DNA from: Hyaloperonospora brassicae
Lineage: Eukaryota; Oomycota; Peronosporomycetes; Peronosporales; Peronosporaceae
Direction: 5' to 3'
NCBI GenBank assembly: GCA_947650285.1
Contig: CANTFL010001415.1
Location: forward strand, 44,257-108,256
Length of the DNA stretch: 64,000 nucleotides
In this document: piece after piece, positions 23,828-35,919 of the stretch
Position numbering within the stretch: position 1 is the first letter of the stretch
How the letters are laid out: the number at the start of each line of letters is the position of its first letter
Translations under genes and position numbers: made by a program
The notes under the pieces: model-generated
Told to the model about the DNA's origin: nothing
What the model saw: only the letters and a program-made list of their open reading frames with translations
The model's database searches: none

Positions 23828-26800
23828 ATAAGCAGATGTTTTATTGACAAGCCTATTGCACCATAAATATCCTTAAATATTCCTGTCATCTCAATTAGAT
23901 ATTTGACAGCATTTTTGAACTCCTTATTGTCCAGATAAAGGTATAATTCGCTACATATCGTTTCAAGTTAAGTAATTAGTAAGGGCAAAGATCAAAATAT
24001 CACAATATGTTGAAATGTCTAAAATTGTTGCCGTGATTCGGCGAAAATATTGACAAAGCATATATGTGTGGTGTGACATACACACCGGTATATCAATCGA
24101 GAAATGCTGGTCATACCGCGGTTGCGATAAGATGCCCCGGTGAGATATATAAATGTACTATATTTATTACTTATCGATGAGCCGATTTGATCATCAATAC
24201 GGGCAACCTAATGCGTTACACGCTCAAATAGCGATATAAATCGGTTTGTATCGATAAGGAGCATATCAATCCGATCGTCAGTGCACGTTTCGGTGCTGAT
24301 TTTAAATACCTTGAGAATCACTTCTAAATGATGTATAGCGGCATCAAAGCTTTCATAGAAAATGCTCCCTGGAATATAGTTAAAACTCGTAATAAATCAG
24401 CTGGTGTTGTACCGAGTATATTGACTGTGATAATGTGATGGTCCATCACATAGAATACATATCTGGTTTCCGCTTAACACAGTCATTTGGCATATTTTAA
24501 CTACATAGGTCTATTCGTTTTAGTCCATAGAGAAAAGTGTTTTGATTTACTTTTTTGATCATGTGACCTATGACAGGATACATCACAAATATAAAATACA
24601 TCTTTGGACCTGTCCGATTTTGATTCAGAAATCTATCTATACAGAGAAAGAACCGTGTATCGCTTAAAGCCTTCTATCTGTTTAGTGGGCATACTTCAAG
24701 GGTATTGCTGGTCGATAACGTTCCTCAATATACATCACCTTCAACAACAACCAATTTATTGGGCACGACGCTCGAATTAAAATATGTGATCATAACATAC
24801 GTATGATTGTGTAATATATGAATAGCGCTGCTTCAATAATCACACAAACGTGATCAGGAAACACCTGATTTTCAAGTCCTATGAATGAGTAACAATATAC
24901 TGGCACACCATGTGACGGCGGCAATATACTATATATGGTTGTACTCTAGATGGTCGGTATTATAGGCGCTGTTGTGAGTTGATATAAATTCATCAGTCAA
25001 TCGTTCTCCTGATCTTCGGCTGAACATCGCTAACACACAGCGTGCGACAATTTTTCTCTTTCTAAATTACATCGATTTTAAACAAAACATAAGCGCCAAT
25101 CATGTGATTTAATCTTATGATCAATTCTTAATAAACTATTCAATTTACTTAATATGTCGCGAATGAGCCCTGTCACAAAGTTCTTGTGTTCTTAAACTGC
25201 TTAAACATAAATAGGGTTTCTCATGTTACCTTTGATTGCGCTATAAATTCACACTCGCGCGTGGGAGTAGGAATCTACGACAGTAATCAACTTGCAGCTA
25301 CCGGAACAGTCCGTAAGGTGCCGACGCAACCTCTTTTCTATTAGCAAATGAAATTATAATTTGGTAGAATGTAGAGGGGAGGCGGATTTAAAATCCAAAT
25401 TAATTAGTCAAGAACTTCTTAGATTGGTCCCAAATTCCATTTTTGAGGTCTAAACGCTACAGTTATATGCGTCGAGCACACTTTATTCATATGAGATTTG
25501 GCGTTTAAAGGCTCAACATATTTCTGTTTCAAACATTGCGATGCCTTTTATCAGCAAGCCGGATGACTATTATATAACGCCAAAAGTCCAAAGTGTTGGC
25601 GCCAAAATAGCGCGGACGTCTAGATCCATTCATGAAGAAACATATGTTGCATGCAGAGTCGTAGTAAGAATTATTAAGATTGAGGTTTATATCTTAGCTA
25701 TCTTAGATCTTAGGCGTACCATAATATTAGATTGTGGATTACGTCTCTATCAGACGTTAACCTTATCAAATTTGAAAATCGGTATGCTGATGTTACGCGG
25801 TGTACATCTTCAGTATGGATTAAACCTCGAAAATTGTATGTCAGAACGTCGAAAATAAACGATCTAGACTGAATATTATTGCCATCAGCACTACGCTGTA
25901 CCGAAAAACTCCAAAAAAGAGATATAATTGTACTCTAGCATTACACGATCTTAAACAGCACAACGATAGGAGACATTATGATAAGCGTAATGAGAAAAAA
26001 TATACTCATGCAATCAGTAGCATATTCCGGCAAGCCAATATAAATTGAGTGATGCTACAATTCTAACAAGAAGCGTTATTATAGTAGATTTAAAAAAAGC
26101 GTACCAACCTTCAAAAAGGATCTAGCGTATAATAATAAATTGTGTTGTACGAAAATGATTTATAAAATAGCTCCACTTATTTAGATAATATATACTGCAA
26201 CGAGTCAATAGTCTTGTAACAACCGAAGTGAGCGCAAGAATAGATCATAATTTGCAAAGACAACCCATACTTGCCGCCGCTTTATATGATATATTATGCA
26301 TTCCGATGATACCACTACTCTATACCATAGACATACAGGCTTTGACCAAATTATCGGGGGGGGGGCTTTCTTTGCACAAAATGCAACGTTCGCCCAATTT
26401 TTCTCAAAGATGAATATTGTCAAAATGGCATATATCAAACAAGATACAGCGGGTATAGCGTACATTCGACGGACGTATATGTAATGTTTTAGACAACAGT
26501 GTTGCCATCTCTGACCGCGAAGTAATTGATATGCAAAACAATATATAAGGTAAAGCATAAGCTTGCGCAACTCATACGTAAACTCATTTTGATTTAACCA
26601 ATGCGCGTAAAACTACTGGCCATACGATACGCAAAATAATAGCGCCTCTATTCGTGATGTAGCAAATGACACACAATTAAAATGGTCGAAAAAGTATAAA
26701 ATTGAATTAGATCGACAAAGAATAGCCAGCCGCTTAATAGAATTTTGAAAAGTAGATCCCTGCAGCTTTAAGCTGATAAGACAGTATAATTTTGCCATGC

Positions 26801-29140
26801 GGTTATTTGTCGGCAATCATTTATGACAGGCAATGTATCCTGTACTTCTAAATTATACCTAGGATGTTGAATGGTCATGTGAAATGTGAAAAGGTCACTA
26901 TGGTATATAGTAGTGTTGATATTCTCTTTTCACCCTTCAACATAGGTTCGTTGTCGCAAAATAACTTCGCGCTTCATTACATATAGGTAATTGTGAATTC
27001 ACTCTCTTTTAGAAGTGTCAGCCCGTATTGGTTACAATGTACAACTTTTATACATATTTGTTATATTTACTCCCTTTTGGCTTGATTAACTTCCGTACAT
27101 AACATTCACCAAAAGTCTTGGCCACGTCTACGCGAAGGTTCTTCAGACTCAACAAATGTTAATAGCTTGTTCTCCAATTCTCAATGCATATAAAAGCTTA
27201 TACCCTCTACGCAAGTTACCTTCCACCAGCTTAACGATTCATCGTGAAAATGATACTGTAAAGATGCCGCTTAATCTTGAAAGATATCCAAGATAGTTGT
27301 GAAGCAAATGGAAAGTAAGGTCTTGTTTTTTAAGTGCAACCGATACAACCAATGTGTCTTTGAAACCACTATTTTAGTATTTGCATCCGCCAAAAGAAAA
27401 TCGTACGCAAAGAGATGATACTATTACGCAATAATAGCACGGCTGACGCTGTTGTCCAGGTCAAAGCGCCATTTCATAATCCACAACCCTGCGGAAGACC
27501 GGTCAAAACAAATAGTATCCCAAAGAATAGAAGGAAACGGAATGCGTCACGAGAAGATCTAGTACTGAAACAGAGATGTAAAGGTGTCGAATAATGCGCC
27601 ACAACAGACATAGTTGCCCTTTGGTTGATCGTTTCACAGAAAGAAATAGAGAATCGGCATAATACATAGCATACATGCTATTCGGAAATGTATGGTGCCA
27701 CGGATTAGACGAGTGTTTGTAAACAATCGGAAGTTGACGCCATTGAGTCAGCAGCGGTGTCGACGACGTATGTATATATGCCTGACGTGTAGTGGCAAAA
27801 ACTGGAGAAGCTGACGACCTTTAACTAGTGTGGAGCCTATCTGTCGTATAAACATTCAGTTTCTAAATAATGGAACATAGGCTGTGGGTGTACCATACAA
27901 AAAAGCTTAAGCTTACAGAAAAGCGAAGCAAGGCTTTTCCAGTTTAAATAAACTGATAAATAAGTACTTACATTTTCTTAGGTATGAGATAAATGCTAAA
28001 TCGTGTAATAATGTGTGATCCACGTTTATAGATATGTGTAATTAGAACCAAATAGGATTTGAATACCGAAGTCCTCTACATATGCGATGTGGTAGCCTAA
28101 TAAATATGAAAATTGCAGTTTAATAATGTAATCGGCGCAACCGAGACAGTTTCATACAAAATATATTTTGTGAGAGTATCAAATTCACCATAAGTAATTC
28201 TACAAACATGAAATGGATTCTAGAGATTCAATAGAATGTTTTTTTATCCATGTGAATCTCATTTTTTATTATTACCCTTACTGCAAATTGGTACGTCGAA
28301 GATGAAATCAATGTGGTATTGATAATTCTTCGGCGCTATGAAAACTAATCCTAGATAACGATGCTTGACATGTATTTTCTGTAATCGGTATTCATTTATG
28401 CGTGAAAACATTGGAAATTGCCGCTTACGTTGATTCCACTGCAATTATTAATTCCATGTATATTCATAAATGATTCATTAATCAGTCGACGTCAGTGCCG
28501 AAATGATAGTCGCAATAAGTTGATCATATCAAAGATGCTGTACTTTGATTACGTTATCGATCCCTATATGCTCGTAGAATGCGAATTTATATAAATGGAA
28601 CTATGCGCGACATTCAAGAGTTCCCATGGAACTATTTCATGAAACCACACAGTCGTCATCGCAAAATTATCTACCATGTTTTTTAAATGATTGAGATTTA
28701 TGAACGACGCACGATTATGTCGGTTGCAAAAAAAACTTTACGTTATGACTAAATCCTTTGTTATTAATGTTGTACTAATGTTTGTCCAAATCTAGATACT
28801 AAGCTGGAACAAAGGTATATTTTGATCATTACAGGCCGTTCAAGTCTTATCAAGCAGCCTCATCTCGTAGAACATACTCACATATTCCTTATCGAGATAA
28901 TTATCTGCCTGTTGTAAACGCCACCAATACATTAATGAAAGTCTTATATATACAGATTGCTTCTCTGGCCTCAGAAAAGTGTAAAATGATGGTATAGTAT
29001 GTAGTATGACATGGCGAAATACATCATTACAACTTCCATGAACATTCATAGCGCTCATTTATCGTGGATTATTGTGATGGGGCAGGTGCATTAAGTATGA
29101 AAGTGTAGATATATATGCTGCAATCGAAGTGCGCAAAATG
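23828..29140 (-). repeat. Right arm of 5.3-kb inverted repeat
   Basis: Reverse complement of 9280-14587 with about 99 percent identity. All the larger ORFs of the left arm recur mirrored, for example 9975-10160 as 28444-28259 and 11603-11806 as 26816-26613. The poly-G tract at 26357-26366 is two bases longer than its partner, which fuses two ORFs in this arm (26570-26205) that are separate on the left. The inner end matches ATAAGCAGATG at 23828 to the left arm end at 14587. No coding function recognised. Confidence 0.95.
25541..25858 (+). CDS. Hypothetical 105-residue ORF, mirror copy
   Basis: Same predicted protein as the left-arm ORF at 12876-12559, with no amino-acid difference. No signal peptide or known domain. 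Possibly a chance ORF. Confidence 0.2.
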   Translation: MPFISKPDDYYITPKVQSVGAKIARTSRSIHEETYVACRVVVRIIKIEVYILAILDLRRTIILDCGLRLYQTLTLSNLKIGMLMLRGVHLQYGLNLENCMSERRK

Positions 29141-30548
29141 CACATCGTAAATATACCTTTAATTTACCTTTAGATAATAATACTTTTTAATCGGATTCAT
29201 CTACGTCTGAATATTTGATATCACCATAAATACCGTAAAAGGTCGCACAATGTGCGTTAACTCATTCTTGACGAACTAATTTCTGCACTTCCCAATATTT
29301 AAGATATCAATAACTCATCTGGGGCCATTGTTCTCATAGCACAGCGCGTGGCACTGTTATAATCAACATATTATCGTGGTTAGCTGACGCACGACGCGTA
29401 TCTACGAAATTTAAAACTTGACACTCCATCGATGGTTCGAATATACTTGCATCATTTAATGTTTAATCTATTAAAGAATAGCTCACGGTATACAAACTGA
29501 TTTTAAACCACCATATTATATAACTCGAACGTTTTCATTTATCAACACTAATGTCTAAACTTGATAATGAGTCTATGTCCTTTATGCGTATTAATAAGTT
29601 TTTCACTCTCAGTGTGTTATAAAAATTTGTAAGTATATTACATGGATGCACCAGGTAGTAAACGCGCTCATAGTTTTATCTATTTTCTTTAAAATTATAA
29701 GTTTTTGATAGCTTGGAATCCAGGAAACACCTGCGAAAAAACATAACACAGATCCAAGCTCGAGATTATCTTTTGTTTATGTAATAAATGTGTAAAAGGC
29801 TGCAATAACTGGCCCGTGTAAATTTCAATAAGTATACAACCGTAACAACTAGATGTTTTTTCAGCTTTGCATAACACTATTCAATCGCCTTATAAGCGAA
29901 ATGAGCATTACCTATTATAAATATTGATATCAATCGTTGATCAAAGATCAGCATTTTTCAATCTCGATATCTGTCTGGTGCAGTATATCTGGCTTACGTA
30001 CAAGCAATGTCATACTAGATGAAATATACGCAGGAATAAGTTCCTGCTGTCTGATACCTTTGATGGGTAAATAAAGCGTAGAAATGCTTTCGTAGGTTAT
30101 AGGATTCCGTGGTAAGGGGTACCTAAACAAGAGGACCTATTCATCTCGCAAGATCTTACAACAATGCCACGTAGTTCGACAATTCAGAATTATTCTAGTG
30201 GAATCCGGCAGGCGTGCATGAGTTAAATGTGTCCATATGCGGGTGAGAGATATACATCTCTCTTGATTGTACTAGCCTCGTACAAGCTACTTATACTAAC
30301 TATAGGGTAGACAGATATATATTATAGCTAATTAATACGGCAATTTTAGAGATGAAGACACGTAATAAAAAGAATGGTTGAAGAGCATGAAAGAGTAATA
30401 CTGTATTATGTATATTTCATCGCCTGACTAATCTCCTTCAATTTTACGGTATAAAACCCTTCTCATATCAAGATGTGTTATTAATTCGAATTGGCGTCTT
30501 GGTCATGATAACCAAGCGAGTCGGCAAACTATATTCAGCATGTAATAT
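29141..30548. other. AT-rich intergenic DNA, nothing recognised
   Basis: Two 60-codon minus-strand ORFs and no motif. Runs from the outer end of the right arm to the right end of family A copy 2. Confidence 0.5.
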
Positions 30549-31290
30549 TGTGGTAGAGTGGTGATCGCTCTTTTGATGAGTCGATCCCAGCTCTCCACTG
30601 GCGCCCGGACAACCGACGAACGGAGAGGGTACTCCGATTACGTGGTATTGATAGCCTTTTTTACCGTTGGTACCCGTCGGTGGGGCGGGTTGCACTTTTC
30701 CAGGTGGACTCGTGTCGATGGAAAACTTGACCGTGTGTGCGATGGGGTTGTGGCTCAATCTCGGTGTGTAAATCTTCACACCGCGATCTGGGGTTGAAGT
30801 AGTCTCGTGGGAATCGACACGGGATCGCTTGTATAATCGTAGCATGATCGATAAGAGCCAGCCTGATCTGTAACCGATCGCCTTATCCAAAATGGAGGCC
30901 TTGATCAGCGAGTCCCCTGACCACTTGAGCCGTCTCGCGATCTTAAATTCTCAACCAAAAATGGGTTCCTGCGTTCAATCGCTGTGGTATGGTGTAGGAG
31001 TCCTTGAACGCGCCTGGATAGACAATCTAGGTGCAAACTTGTACCGACTTAGCGTAGTCTGTGACTTCGGGTGTCCAAACTCTCCAGCCCGAGAAAATAC
31101 GACGCTTGTCCTTAGAAACATATCGTACTCTGTCTAATGTTAATCAATCAAACTCAGCAACTCTGTCCCTATCATCATATCCCAGACCTCGCATACCATG
31201 TGTAGCTCTCTCCAGAAGGCCGCACCCTTATAATTGCGTGGTGCACACCTATTATAATGGTCCGGTCGCAGTCGCTTTCTTGGTCGCAGA
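30549..31290 (-). repeat. LTR-like repeat family A, copy 2 (inverted)
   Basis: The reverse complement carries the same ordered landmarks as copies 1 and 3: TTTAAGATCGCGAGACGGCTC (plus 30916-30945), a GGTACC-type word, TTGTCCGGGCGCCAGTGGAG (plus 30588-30608) and the closing TACCACA (plus 30549-30555). Upstream parts are more diverged and the outer limit near 31290 is approximate. Overlapping ORFs on both strands (30468-30890, 30558-30797, 30892-31137) are explained as repeat sequence. Confidence 0.55.
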
Positions 31291-31309
31291 TCGTGTATCG
31301 TAACCCACA

Positions 31310-31535
31310 CTAGCTTGATCGCGTTCAAACACCTGATCACCGCTCCCGATCTCGATCTCCTCCCTGATCGAGATCGCCTCGCTGATCACGGATCACATGG
31401 TGTGGCACCTACTCATCTGATCGCGATCGCGTATGGTCCACATCAACCTGATCGCAATCAAATTTCTGATCGCCGATAACGATATTGATCGTCTCATTAG
31501 TCGCGATTTCGCTCCTGATCGCGATCGTAATCTTT
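31310..31535. repeat. GATCGCGATC-rich degenerate repeat, copy 2
   Basis: Many CTGATCGCGATC-like units of irregular spacing (for example 31418-31430 and 31513-31528). It sits on the upstream side of family A copy 2, as at 15925-16200 for copy 1. Confidence 0.65.
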
Positions 31536-33080
31536 CCTGGACATTAATTAAAGATCTATGACTTGTAATATTCGTCCGTGATAATTTAATCTGATGTAGC
31601 AGGCTGACCCTTTCTGATATGACATCGGGTACTGTCTAACATGTATATATATTTGAGATCCGACCAGGTGTGGGACCGGCGCTGCCACCCGTTTGCTAAT
31701 TCGGATATAACTGGAGCGCGATCTGTTCATGTATCGCGGATTTTATTTGTCGCTACACCACAATTCTATTTAATTATTTAGCAAAAATAATGCCATTATG
31801 CTTGCTACATATACGAATGACGAGGCCGTACAACTTAGATAGAAGTAAATAGTTGCGTTGACAACGTCGAAAACTTGCGATGGAAGGAGATAAGCATGAA
31901 GGTCTATGTGGATCTATGAGTTTGGTAAGAGACGACAGCTAAATTTTCAACACGACACATGATCAATATATTGATCTGCAAGTTGACTGCTATAAAGATT
32001 GTTTTATGTCGACTCACCGTACTACTTATTGCAGCGGGCATTTTACTGTTTAAAAATGAACAAAGAATTATGGCACAAAGAGCCCCTTAGGTCACCAGAA
32101 GTATAACAGCGAATTTAGAAAACTTTGGTTGTTTAAAAAATTGGATCATTACATCACAATCCAACCTATTTACTGGTATGCAATGTTATAACAAATAAAA
32201 TTGATCACTTTGCTGTAACCTCAATTGTTTGAATATGGATCTTACTATTTTCGCTATTTTGGAATATTATGATCTATTTACCGAGAATAACATTTGTATA
32301 AGTACCTAATTGACGCTTTCGAAAAAGCACCATTCTACACGTATTTACTTAACAGCGGACATACCTCAGTTCCCTACTTGACATTTTGCATATGCTTTTT
32401 AATGTAAGGGTTTCAACCGATTGCCGATATTGTATAGTTAATATATGTTGCGCGAAGCATAAATCGTTCTCGTATTGCCGAAACAACTTTATACATCATA
32501 CAATAATTTTTAAACGCGATACATAGGCTTCGACAAATTGACTTCTTACCACTTATACTTCTCCCAAACGTCGATTTCATATAATCATCAAGATTGCGCC
32601 ATGGTGTGAATAGTTTGTGATACGATAAATTAAATTTGAAGTAGTGCTAAATTGGTCTTGTCACCGAACATATATATTCCAGTCTTGCTTAGCCTCAGCT
32701 AGCCTAAACTAAAATTAAATTGTAATGATGTTTCTCAACCTAGTTTCCTCCGATCATCAGTGGCTTAGAGCGTATAAGTTCAACGACTAGATAAATTTAC
32801 TATTGCGAAGGTAGCGTGCGTTTGCGCGCGGGCACGATATGGCTGAATTGTCCATCCTACCAACGATCGAGCTAAGATGAAGCATTCAATTTTACAAAGA
32901 ATTCATTCATGCCATGCGCGGGTAATAGCTTATTGTTGAGATATATCAAATTGCAAAGAAATTAGTTGACCATCAGCGCGTACAAACGCGAAAGGATAAT
33001 GAAGCAGAAATGCCGCATTACCACGTAACCGGTATCAAAAAGCTCACTTTGATAAAGATACAAATCACGGCTTAAACTCA
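31536..33080. other. AT-rich intergenic DNA
   Basis: No gene recognised. A 20-base word at 32649-32668 (AAATTGGTCTTGTCACCGAA) recurs exactly at 51151-51170; its meaning is unknown. Confidence 0.5.
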
Positions 33081-33094
33081 AGTAGGGATGAGCA

Positions 33095-33310
33095 ATGCAA
33101 CCCGATGTCGTTGTTCTTGTTAAAGTAAGCCTTAATGATGTCAAAAAATTTCGTGCCTATAAGTTCCTGGGTCGTATTGTGGAGAAGCGCAGAAAAAGAA
33201 TGATGGAACGTGTTGATCTCGCCTACCGCACTAAGTGCGAGATCGATTTGATTGGAGGAGTGAGTTTGAAGATAGGCCCGTTGATACGAATGATGGGATC
33301 ACACGTCTGA
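33095..33310 (+). CDS. Unrecognised ORF, possibly a retrotransposon relic
   Basis: A 71-codon ORF, basic in the middle (VEKRRKRMMERVD). Frames downstream to about 33580 stay protein-like in patches (for example KELVSPNYKDHLTQGVDI) across frameshifts, and the DNA is less AT-rich than around it. It ends where family A copy 3 begins, so it may be a decayed internal region of that element. I cannot name a domain. Confidence 0.25.
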   Translation: MQPDVVVLVKVSLNDVKKFRAYKFLGRIVEKRRKRMMERVDLAYRTKCEIDLIGGVSLKIGPLIRMMGSHV

Positions 33311-33559
33311 ATGAAAGATAGCAAATGTTAAGGTCATTCGGATTGATACACCCAAAGTTCAAGAAGGAGTATAGTCAAGTATTGACGATTGACCGATCAC
33401 GATCCGTGATAAAGAGCTTGTATCACCGAATTACAAGGACCATCTCACTCAAGGGGTCGACATCAGCCGTAATACTGGATCGCTAACGACAATATAAAAA
33501 AGATAAATATGGAAGCAAGCTGGAGGAGTGGATCGCTAAGATCATCAGACATGCGAGAT

Positions 33560-33805
33560 TTCAAAAGTTACGGCGACCCGAAGGTGGATCTCCGATCTGA
33601 GACTCGAAAAATTGATCACGATCCACCCTGGGTGTGTGATGATTGATCGTAAGGACATTAAATCGGTGAAGATCATATAACGTGACCTACTACCCAAACG
33701 ATCTACTATAATGCGATCCATTATGGATCACCTAGCAATCCACTGTGGAGCGATCCACTATGGAGGGATCTACCACCTAGCGATCCACATCTAGCGATCC
33801 GCTAC
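33560..33805. repeat. GATC/GATCCAC-rich degenerate repeat, copy 3
   Basis: GATCACGATCC and then a run of GCGATCCACTATGGAG-like units of about 18-22 bp (33716-33800), leading directly into family A copy 3. Parallels the 16404-16457 repeat and the GATC-rich block before copy 1. Confidence 0.6.
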
Positions 33806-34472
33806 GGAGTATCTGCTGTAAATCACATGATGAACGAGGTTGATACATAGACAGGTGATACGCAACAGTAATTAAACGAACAGATAGCATATAGATAGTC
33901 ATAGGTATGGATTTGGTTGGTTTAATTTAATCAGAATTAAAATTTGCAACGAAAGACACGCGTCGACTTTTTTGAGCAGGATCTTGGCCTCCCATTGAAT
34001 CAAGAGTTACCCACGTCTCTTCGAAGTTCTCCCTCGGATTGTTTGTCCAGGAGAAACATCAAAAATTACCTCCCTTACTGCGATCTGCCGCAGGAAACAT
34101 AACGCTTCAGATTTAAGACCGCGAGGCGGCTCAAGTAGTCCGAAAACTCACAAATTAAGCATCACCGTTGGATACAGACGACTCTGGTAGAGCGCCCAAG
34201 TTACAAGCGATAGAGTGAAGAACTTCCACGAGATCTGCACCTAAGTTCGATCGAGTGAAGAGTTTCCACCACATTATCATTTATCTTTAATACGATCAAG
34301 TTCAGCTTTAGCTTAAGCTACCAATAAGAGCACAACCCTCCCTACCCACGGGTTAACAAAATAAGCAAGAAGATACAGAGCACGGATCGGGGTACCCTCT
34401 CGGTTAGTCGGTTTTTCGGGTGCTACTGGAGAGTCGGGAACACAAGGAAATTGTGATCACCACATCACCACA
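33806..34472 (+). repeat. LTR-like repeat family A, copy 3
   Basis: Aligns to 16484-17154 over its whole length (667 versus 671 bp), from GGAGTATCTGCTG to ...ATCACCACA. The best block is around 34190-34255 (GAGCGCCCAAGTTACAAGCGAT and what follows). No coding frame. Too diverged from copy 1 for the two to be LTRs of a single recent insertion. Confidence 0.65.
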
Positions 34473-35919
34473 GTAAAGTTAGAAATTAATGGAGAAGTTC
34501 ACGTTCATCACTTAAGTTATAGGCATGCCTCATCAACGTGACCATATCTCGTCGGTCACCTCAAAGGAATAAAATCGGTTATGTGCAAATAAGAAAAGCA
34601 GTTATCGTAAGAAGATTGTTGCCCTGCGCGTGCTACACAGTAGAGCATAGATCCTGATAATGATGGTACTTGACGATGAGTATACGACTCTATTGTCCCT
34701 GTCAAACGTAGCGCTATACGATACGAACAATTTATCTAGCGTATTGTCGTAAATAAGGTTGCCTCGAGACCTTAGATGTAACGAGGTATCCCGTTACATG
34801 AAAATGTAAGTGCGTGAAATGGTGATACAGAATGTTACCTCAAACGTTCTTTTACAATATTACTAATTCTTGATATATCGTCAAGATGACGCAAAGGTCT
34901 GCTTGTTGGTTAATATTGTAAATATATTAATCCACCAATCGATGCTAGACGCGTGCAATGGATGGTGGGTAGATGTCAATATACATTTAGCTATATTAAT
35001 ATGATAAAGTCAAGTTAAAACAGAAAACAAGAATCACAAGACTTAATTGTTTTAAATAACAGTGTTACATATCATATAACTCAAGTCTTGCCTTAGTTGT
35101 TTACTCTTCCTCTGTGTAGAGCTTACACCAAGCAAGGCACTGACCTTCACTGTTGTCAGTGGAAGTTAACTCCGTACTGGTGTTCCAGTACGAAGTAAGC
35201 AGTGGCCCTTCACATATCATTGGAAACTCGTTAACTATGGCTCGACGATAAACAGTATCAGAGTTAAAGTTGTTGCAGTTATGGCATCTTGCCTTGGAGC
35301 AACCCCACAGCATTGATGTATCATATACGCTTATGAAGTTTAACAGGAAACTGTTTGCCATCATTTACCTATACGCTACATCGATGAGCCACAGTCAAGT
35401 CGCTTTGGTGGAAGTGGTATAAATTGCACATAATGTATTACGTCGCATCACAACTCGCCCGCATAATACTCTACCGAGATGTACTGATTATTAGCGTGTA
35501 ATCTGACCTCCATCGCTATATATACGCAGTCGTCTCACTTACGTACAGCCTGACAGTCGTGAGTACCATTGCATTCGTCGTGGGAATCAAGCGCTTCCTG
35601 ACACTTGGATGTTTAAAGGTAGCTGAGTTATGGTTCTTCTAATTACGAGACCATCTTTTTGATCAAGATGGTTCAGTTGGGTTGTCATTGGTCCGATTCC
35701 AAATCGTCTGGCATATGCAACGCACAGAGTGTGTAAATAGGTGAACTAAAATCAAAATATCTGATTTAAAATGAGCAACCAGGTCTGTAAGACAGAATTA
35801 AGAATGACCAAAAGCTCGTTTTGTGACTTAAAAACGATTGGTCACGCTCTGCGGATGGAAGGGTGCGATTCGATGGACCTCTTACTTCGCAATCTGCTGG
35901 CAGCCACGCGCACCAAACT
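34473..35919. other. Upstream region of the effector gene
   Basis: AT-rich. The only ORF of note is on the minus strand at 35364-35101 (87 codons) with five Cys in its second half and an acidic end, but its start has no signal peptide and stops lie just upstream. I see no certain oomycete core promoter motif before 35920. A short Met codon at 35863 opens the effector frame earlier, but that adds 19 residues ahead of a clean signal peptide. Confidence 0.45.
35101..35364 (-). CDS. Hypothetical small Cys-containing ORF
   Basis: Eighty-seven codons divergent from the effector gene, containing SMLWGCSKARCHNCNN and ending QCLAWCKLYTEEE. Cys count is high for its size, but the N-terminus (MMANSFLLNFISV) is too short and weak to be a clear signal peptide. 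No family recognised. It may be the last exon or the relic of a longer gene. Confidence 0.3.
   Translation of the reverse strand: MMANSFLLNFISVYDTSMLWGCSKARCHNCNNFNSDTVYRRAIVNEFPMICEGPLLTSYWNTSTELTSTDNSEGQCLAWCKLYTEEE

Noticed and set aside
9280..29140. Inverted-repeat arms as terminal inverted repeats of a giant DNA transposon
   Set aside because: No transposase or capsid-type gene in the spacer, no target duplication at the outer ends, and spacer contents are a patchwork of unrelated repeats.
16484..34472. Family A copies 1 and 3 as the two LTRs of one 18-kb element
   Set aside because: They are only about 70-80 percent similar, the interior includes one inverted-repeat arm and part of unrelated DNA, and no gag or pol lies between them.
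35863..35919. Earlier in-frame Met for the effector gene (518 residues)
   Set aside because: It would place 19 polar residues before a clear hydrophobic signal peptide; the Met at 35920 starts that peptide directly.
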